Assembly: GCA_016209155.1 (NCBI GenBank) | Contig: JACQWU010000109.1 | Span: forward strand, 1-10,756 | Direction: 5' to 3' | From: Candidatus Desantisiibacteriota bacterium | GTDB lineage: Bacteria; JACRDZ01 | DNA: 10,756 nucleotides | Part shown: piece after piece, positions 7,089 through 10,756 of the stretch | How positions within the stretch are numbered: the stretch's first letter is position 1 | How the letters are laid out: each line of letters opens with the position of its first letter | Position numbers and translations under genes: made by a program | The notes under the pieces: generated by a model | The model's input: the letters and a program-made list of their open reading frames with translations, nothing else | Database searches by the model: none | What the model was told of the DNA's origin: nothing

Positions 7089-7686
7089 TTAGTTTAATAT
7101 TTTAATATATTTGTACCCTTTTAATAAGGCCATACTGCTAATTACTTGAAATTCTTCATCCCACCATAATTCATTGCCCGGTCCCGCAGAATCAGTATTT
7201 TTTAAAATAACATATTTTTTGTCTATGCGTTGAGTGTAATTTCCTTCAGGCAGAAATTCCGGCTGTCCCGAGATATATGAAAGCAGCCTCCATGGATCAT
7301 AATTTAAACCGGTAAGATCAGTAAAGTTTTCCTGAGTATAGATAAATGTAGAAATTTCTTTTTTTGAGAGGTCATTTAAAAATATTTTTTTCGGTGAAAC
7401 TATAAATATTTTTTCAATATTTCCCGGGGCACCTTTTAATTCCAATCTAAAATTAGACGGGTACGATATAAAAAAAATACCCCTTAAATAGACCAGCTTA
7501 TTCTCTACTTTGCCAGAGACTGAAATTAGACCCTGCAAACCTGCGAGTTTGTTTTTTTTTATCCTTTATTTTATTAAGAACGTATAATGGAGAAATGTTT
7601 TCGCTGTTTTTGATAACATATAGATTCCTGGCAGGAACGCAGGAATAAAGTGTCAAAAATAATAAAAATATTATTATTATTTTAAT
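7089..7686 (-). CDS. LolB/DUF4292-like outer-membrane lipoprotein, split by a frameshift at an A9 run
   Basis: The main frame runs from about 7553 down to TAA at 7089. It includes SVSGKVENKLVYLRGIFF, FRLELKGAPG and ELWWDEEFQV, the beta-rich pattern of LolB-like lipoprotein chaperones. Its only usual-type start, a TTG at 7538, has no good ribosome site and would drop the signal peptide. The other frame just upstream encodes KIIIIFLLFLTLYSC, a signal peptide with lipobox LYSC (Cys codon 7641-7639), followed by VPARNLYVIKNSENISPL and VLNKIKDKK, leading into the main frame if one A is removed from the nine-A run (7552-7560 on +). The joined protein is about 198 residues. The start is unclear: AGAGGAG (7704-7698) is followed 11 nt later only by ATT, overlapping the end of the TPR gene. 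It may be a homopolymer error, slippage or a decaying gene. The C-terminus also looks short. Confidence 0.6.
7552..7560 (-). other. Nine-A homopolymer at the frameshift point of the LolB-like gene
   Basis: Nine consecutive T on the + strand (A9 in the mRNA sense). The upstream frame reads AAG-GAT-(AAA)3-CAA and stops shortly after; the downstream frame needs eight or eleven A. Long A runs are known sites of RNA-polymerase slippage and of sequencing error. Confidence 0.8.
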
Positions 7687-9290
7687 TTTTCTTTTAACTC
7701 CTCTTTTTTCTTCTCAACTTCTTTTATATTTTCAGGATTGAGTTGTATGGATTTTTCATATGCTTCTATGCTTTCCTTGTAACGTCCCAGCTTATTATAA
7801 ATATCACCCAGATGTTCATATAAAATAGCATCAGTTGTCACATATTTTGCGCTTTCAAGCTGATATTTTAATGCTTCTTCATAATTTTTTTTCTGATAAT
7901 ACACCCATGCCAGGCTATCAAGGTAATAACCATTTTTTGGATCTATAGAAAGGGCTTTTTGCACCAGAGTCAATGCTTCATCAAGGTTAATCCCATGCTC
8001 TGCATAAAGATATCCTATATAATTGTAAGCATCGCTATTGCCAGGGTTTATTTCCATTGTACGTTTAAAATGTAATATTGATTTTTCAGTATTTTTCATT
8101 TTATCGTACATTACACCAAGATAGTAATGTCCATATTCATCATTAGGATTATTAATGCATATTTTTTCTAATATTTCTATGGTTTTAGTATAATCTTTTA
8201 TTTGCCCATAACCCAGAGCCAGGAGTAGAAGTAATTTAGGATTATCCGGAATATTATTCAGCCCTTTTTCCATTATGTCTATAACATTCTGCTTTTTCCC
8301 CTGTTTTTCATAGATATATGCTAACCGCATGTATGCTTCGATATTTTTGTTATTTAAATTCAGTATGCGGTTATATTGATATATTGCATCATCATATAAT
8401 CCTTTCTGTTCATATAAAATACCTAATGCCAGGAGTACATCAACATCATCTTTGTTCTTTTCTCTTATAGATTTAAACTCAGCAAGAGCTTTATCGTTTT
8501 CACCTATTTCTATAAGAAGTTTTGCTCTATTTTTTCGTGCGCGTTCATTATTTGGATTTAAATTAAGTATATTTGTATACTGCTCAATCGCTTTTTCTTT
8601 TTTATTTAATCTTTCATAAATCATTGCGAGTGAAAATTGCGCAAATGTATGACCGGGATTATCCTCAAGAACTTTTTCCAGCTCAGCCGCTGCCTCATCA
8701 TATTTTTCCAGATCATAAAAACAGAATCCCAGATTTAGATGCGCTAAAGCATTATCAGGATCTTTTTTTACAACAATTTTAAAGTGTTCAATAGCTTTCT
8801 CCTGATTATTTTCTTTAAAATAGATAGTGGCAAGATGGAAGTTTGCATCAATATTTTCCGGATCAATTTTTCCAACAATTCTCTGATAAATTTTTTTGGC
8901 TTCTTCGATCTGGTTTTGATGAAAATATATAGTAGCCATGTCAAGCAGTGGGGCTACATAAGTTGAGTCAAGAAGAGCAGCTGATTTAAGTTCTTTCATG
9001 CCTTCCTCAGTTTTCCCAACCCTAATATAAACCTTTCCCAGGTTGTAACGTATGATTGGCGCATTCTCATCAGCCTGAACAGCCTTCTTATATTCTTCTA
9101 TAGCTTCGGGCAGCATCCTGTTATTCTCGTAAAAATTTCCCATTGAAAAATGTGAATAAGCTGAAGCACTGCTGTCGGATATATCGGATGAGGGGATTGA
9201 TTTTGTTTCTTCTTTAACATATTTTTTCCCGCATGCATTTAAAATTAAAGAAGAAAATACTAGTAAAAAAAGTATAAAACATTTCTTCAT
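7677..9290 (-). CDS. TPR-rich lipoprotein (14 tetratricopeptide repeats)
   Basis: 537 residues. The N-terminus MKKCFILFLLVFSSLILNAC is a lipoprotein signal peptide with lipobox LNAC (Cys20); GKK follows the cysteine, so outer-membrane sorting is plausible. After a Ser/Glu-rich linker (about 23-45), about 14 consecutive 34-residue TPRs run to the end, the first around MGNFYENNRMLPEAIEEYKK and the last around LGDIYNKLGRYKESIEAYEK. The final charged tail (EVEKKKEELKEKLK) is coiled-coil-like. TPR lipoproteins of this type are periplasm-facing scaffolds for envelope assembly or secretion; the partner is unknown. The ATG has AGGAG 9 nt upstream, and a good promoter lies at 9323-9352. The stop codon overlaps the probable start of the LolB-like gene, which suggests translational coupling and a joint envelope role. 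Confidence 0.9.
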   Translation of the reverse strand: MKKCFILFLLVFSSLILNACGKKYVKEETKSIPSSDISDSSASAYSHFSMGNFYENNRMLPEAIEEYKKAVQADENAPIIRYNLGKVYIRVGKTEEGMKELKSAALLDSTYVAPLLDMATIYFHQNQIEEAKKIYQRIVGKIDPENIDANFHLATIYFKENNQEKAIEHFKIVVKKDPDNALAHLNLGFCFYDLEKYDEAAAELEKVLEDNPGHTFAQFSLAMIYERLNKKEKAIEQYTNILNLNPNNERARKNRAKLLIEIGENDKALAEFKSIREKNKDDVDVLLALGILYEQKGLYDDAIYQYNRILNLNNKNIEAYMRLAYIYEKQGKKQNVIDIMEKGLNNIPDNPKLLLLLALGYGQIKDYTKTIEILEKICINNPNDEYGHYYLGVMYDKMKNTEKSILHFKRTMEINPGNSDAYNYIGYLYAEHGINLDEALTLVQKALSIDPKNGYYLDSLAWVYYQKKNYEEALKYQLESAKYVTTDAILYEHLGDIYNKLGRYKESIEAYEKSIQLNPENIKEVEKKKEELKEKLK

Positions 9291-9322
9291 TGGCTCATTC
9301 TCCTTAAAATAAACATTGATTT

Positions 9323-9352
9323 ATTATAGCATTTTAATTTTAATTTTTGCAA
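9323..9352 (-). promoter_or_regulatory. Predicted strong sigma-70 promoter for the TPR lipoprotein operon
   Basis: On the minus strand TTGCAA (9352-9347) and a perfect TATAAT (9328-9323) are separated by 18 bp, with TGC directly before the -10 box (an extended -10). It lies between the chorismatase-like gene and the TPR lipoprotein, so the lipoprotein pair has its own promoter. Confidence 0.6.
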
Positions 9353-9383
9353 TAAAATAAAAAGAATCTCAGAAATAGATGCT

Positions 9384-10517
9384 TTATCTTATTGTAGAAA
9401 TTGCGTCCAGCTCAATTTCAAACAAAAGATCATCGCGGCAAATATCATTTTGAATAGTTATCATAGGGAATGAAGGTTTGCCTGTTTTTTTACAATATTT
9501 ATCAAAAACAGCGGAATATTTTATATCTTTAAAATAAGTAATAGAGCGTATAACATTTGAAAAATTCATATCTCTTTGCTTAAGAATCGCTTCAATAACT
9601 TCCATTGTAAAGGCAATCTGCATATCTATATTACCGGCATGGACAGTTTTACCTTTAGTATCAATGCTTGCTGTTCCTGATATAAGGACCTTACGATTCA
9701 CCGGCGTTATTATTTCCAATGCTCTGCTGAATGAACTGCCATATAAAGAAGGAGGATTCTGCAAAGGCGATATAAGTTCCTGTATTTTAATACGATCATT
9801 CCTTTTTACCTTAATTGCTACTACACCTGCAATAATTGCTGAATGAGCAATATTTTTTCCTCCTACACCTGTACTTACAGGAAACATTTTGTCATAAATA
9901 TTTTTCTGCTTAAAAAAATCATTGCGCACAGTATTAAATTTGTCATACCATAAAGTGATATTATTATTATAAAACCATGTTCTTATAATATTTGATATAT
10001 CCATTCCTGCAAGGTTCAGTATTTTTTCTATATTTACAAAAGTTTCTAATGTTTCTTTCTCCTGTAAATTGGAAGGAATTCCGGATGCATTGCCAATAAT
10101 GCAGTATTTTGCATAATCATCTTCAAATACACGAGCTATTGGATTCTCCTGAGCAAATATCGTTTTGACAGGAATTCCCGATACTGCATAAATCTGTATT
10201 TCAACAGAGCTATTTTGAGAGCAGTATCCTCCTTCTACAAAAGTGATTGGCGAGCTTATATTGTCATATACATCATTTAAAGACTTCATACATAAATTAA
10301 AACCACTGGAGGAACCAAATATATCAAATTTAACAATCTCCGCATTAAGTTTTTTCAATAAAAACATTAACCTGTTGATATCCGATGATATTTTATCATC
10401 CGTATCAGGATGGATTGTAATATAAATTTCTTTAAAATGTTTTTCTGAACATATAACTATATTTATATTATTATCTGTCTGTTTCTGTATTAATTTATCT
10501 ACTATACTATCTATCAT
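9384..10517 (-). CDS. Two-domain RidA-fold protein, chorismatase (FkbO/Hyg5)-like
   Basis: 377 residues. It reads as two RidA/YjgF-like domains: a divergent N-terminal one (about 90-235) and a clearer C-terminal one (about 260-377). Marks shared with the FkbO/Hyg5/XanB2 chorismatase architecture are IIRTWFYNNNI (177-187), YDKFNTVRNDFF (191-202), FPVSTGVGG (212-220), PPSLYGSSFSRALEI (255-269), LISGTASID-KGKTVHAGN (278-296) and CRDDLLFEIE (360-369, with Arg361 and Glu367). Known family members hydrolyse chorismate to dihydroxy- or hydroxybenzoates; whether this one does is unproven, and a plain RidA-type imine deaminase or a pigment or cofactor role is also possible. The N-terminal 85 residues match nothing I know. 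The ATG has AGGAG 10 nt upstream. It is followed by 93 bp and the next promoter, so it is probably monocistronic. Confidence 0.65.
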   Translation of the reverse strand: MIDSIVDKLIQKQTDNNINIVICSEKHFKEIYITIHPDTDDKISSDINRLMFLLKKLNAEIVKFDIFGSSSGFNLCMKSLNDVYDNISSPITFVEGGYCSQNSSVEIQIYAVSGIPVKTIFAQENPIARVFEDDYAKYCIIGNASGIPSNLQEKETLETFVNIEKILNLAGMDISNIIRTWFYNNNITLWYDKFNTVRNDFFKQKNIYDKMFPVSTGVGGKNIAHSAIIAGVVAIKVKRNDRIKIQELISPLQNPPSLYGSSFSRALEIITPVNRKVLISGTASIDTKGKTVHAGNIDMQIAFTMEVIEAILKQRDMNFSNVIRSITYFKDIKYSAVFDKYCKKTGKPSFPMITIQNDICRDDLLFEIELDAISTIR

Positions 10518-10583
10518 CCGTATATAGCTCCTGGTTATATTATTCTTGCTAAAAGTCTTCCCACTTCATTCTATTCACCTGAT

Positions 10584-10629
10584 AGTTACTATATATCACT
10601 ATTATCCTCTAAAAGTTACCATACTATCA
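10584..10629. repeat. Spaced direct and inverted repeats upstream of the chorismatase-like gene
   Basis: AGTTACTATA (10584-10593) and AGTTACCATA (10614-10623) are near-identical direct copies exactly 30 bp apart, about three helical turns. TGATAGT (10580-10586) and ACTATCA (10623-10629) are inverted copies overlapping them. Such spacing fits a regulator-binding pair in the leader of the minus-strand gene, but the region is AT-rich and short matches are expected. Confidence 0.3.
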
Positions 10630-10648
10630 TAATAAAAATTTTTTAGCG

Positions 10649-10677
10649 ATTATACAACAAAAATAAATTATTGAAAA
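10649..10677 (-). promoter_or_regulatory. Predicted promoter for the chorismatase-like gene
   Basis: On the minus strand TTTTCA (10677-10672) is followed after 17 bp by TATAAT (10654-10649). Transcription from here would give a leader of about 125 nt carrying the direct repeats at 10584-10623. Confidence 0.4.
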
Positions 10678-10710
10678 TTAATAAATTAAGCTCAGGTTAA
10701 TTTGGGGATG

Positions 10711-10719
10711 TGGTATAAT
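10711..10719 (+). promoter_or_regulatory. Extended -10 promoter for the right-edge gene
   Basis: TGG directly followed by TATAAT forms an extended -10 element on the + strand. No convincing -35 box stands 16-18 bp upstream. The expected start of transcription (about 10726) is only a few bases before the ATG at 10729, which would make the mRNA leaderless or nearly so. Confidence 0.4.
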
Positions 10720-10728
10720 TAAGTAATT

Positions 10729-10756
10729 ATGATAACAAAATATCATGCAAAATATT
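10729..10756 (+). CDS. 5' end of a gene running off the window, possibly a SNF2-type helicase
   Basis: Only nine codons are visible: MITKYHAKY. The motif I-T-x-Y-H-A-K-Y is, from memory, the typical N-terminus of a group of SNF2/HepA-like DEAD-box helicases (usually continuing with a stretch like F-x-E-L-T-K-R), often seen near restriction or other defence genes. That identification rests on a very short match. There is no Shine-Dalgarno sequence before the ATG, but an extended -10 box lies 9 bp upstream. The frame is open to the window's end. Confidence 0.4.

Noticed and set aside
7624-7646. Palindrome ATTCCTG...CAGGAAT as a REP-like element
   Set aside because: The 7-bp stem is real, but it falls inside the reconstructed signal-peptide/lipobox codons of the LolB-like gene, so it is more likely coincidental coding sequence.
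7669-7680. Short ATT trinucleotide repeat as a phase-variable microsatellite
   Set aside because: Only four units, and a trinucleotide change would not shift the frame; it encodes the isoleucines of a signal peptide.

Overview
The window is AT-rich (about one third G+C by eye) and comes from a Gram-negative-type bacterium. The signs are two lipoproteins with lipoboxes (one TPR-rich, one resembling LolB/DUF4292), the membrane pair HflK/HflC, and IspF of the bacterial MEP isoprenoid route. TGA is used as a stop codon (end of hflK), so the code is standard there. Housekeeping genes sit in small mixed operons with a non-conserved neighbourhood. I would guess an uncultured or deep-branching anaerobic lineage, but I cannot name the phylum. 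I see no mobile element, phage gene, CRISPR array, rRNA or tRNA.

Layout. 1-659 (+): 3' end of a TPR protein that starts outside the window. 671-1489 (-): MTAP/PNP-family nucleoside phosphorylase, preceded by a promoter and a structured leader (about 1523-1580). 1631-2053 (-): small four-helix membrane protein. 2054-2301: divergent regulatory region with a 10-bp inverted repeat. 2302-4265 (+): hflK-hflC, overlapping by 4 bp. 4355-7007 (+): hisI (TTG start), hisG (long form), ispF (with a 30-residue N-terminal extension) and a ZIP metal transporter (GTG start), probably one transcript. 7089-9290 (-): a TPR lipoprotein followed by a LolB-like lipoprotein that is split by a frameshift at a run of nine A. 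9384-10517 (-): a two-domain RidA-fold protein resembling the FkbO/Hyg5 chorismatase family. 10729-10756 (+): the first nine codons of a further gene, which look like the start of a SNF2-type helicase.

How the genes fit together. hisI and hisG are two steps of histidine synthesis and are probably co-transcribed with ispF and a metal importer. The TPR lipoprotein and LolB-like protein are a plausible envelope pair. HflK and HflC would form a membrane SPFH complex. No dramatic new system is visible. The points most worth checking are the A9 frameshift that reconstitutes a full lipoprotein, the folded leader before the nucleoside phosphorylase, the unassigned chorismatase-like enzyme, and the possibly leaderless start at the right edge.
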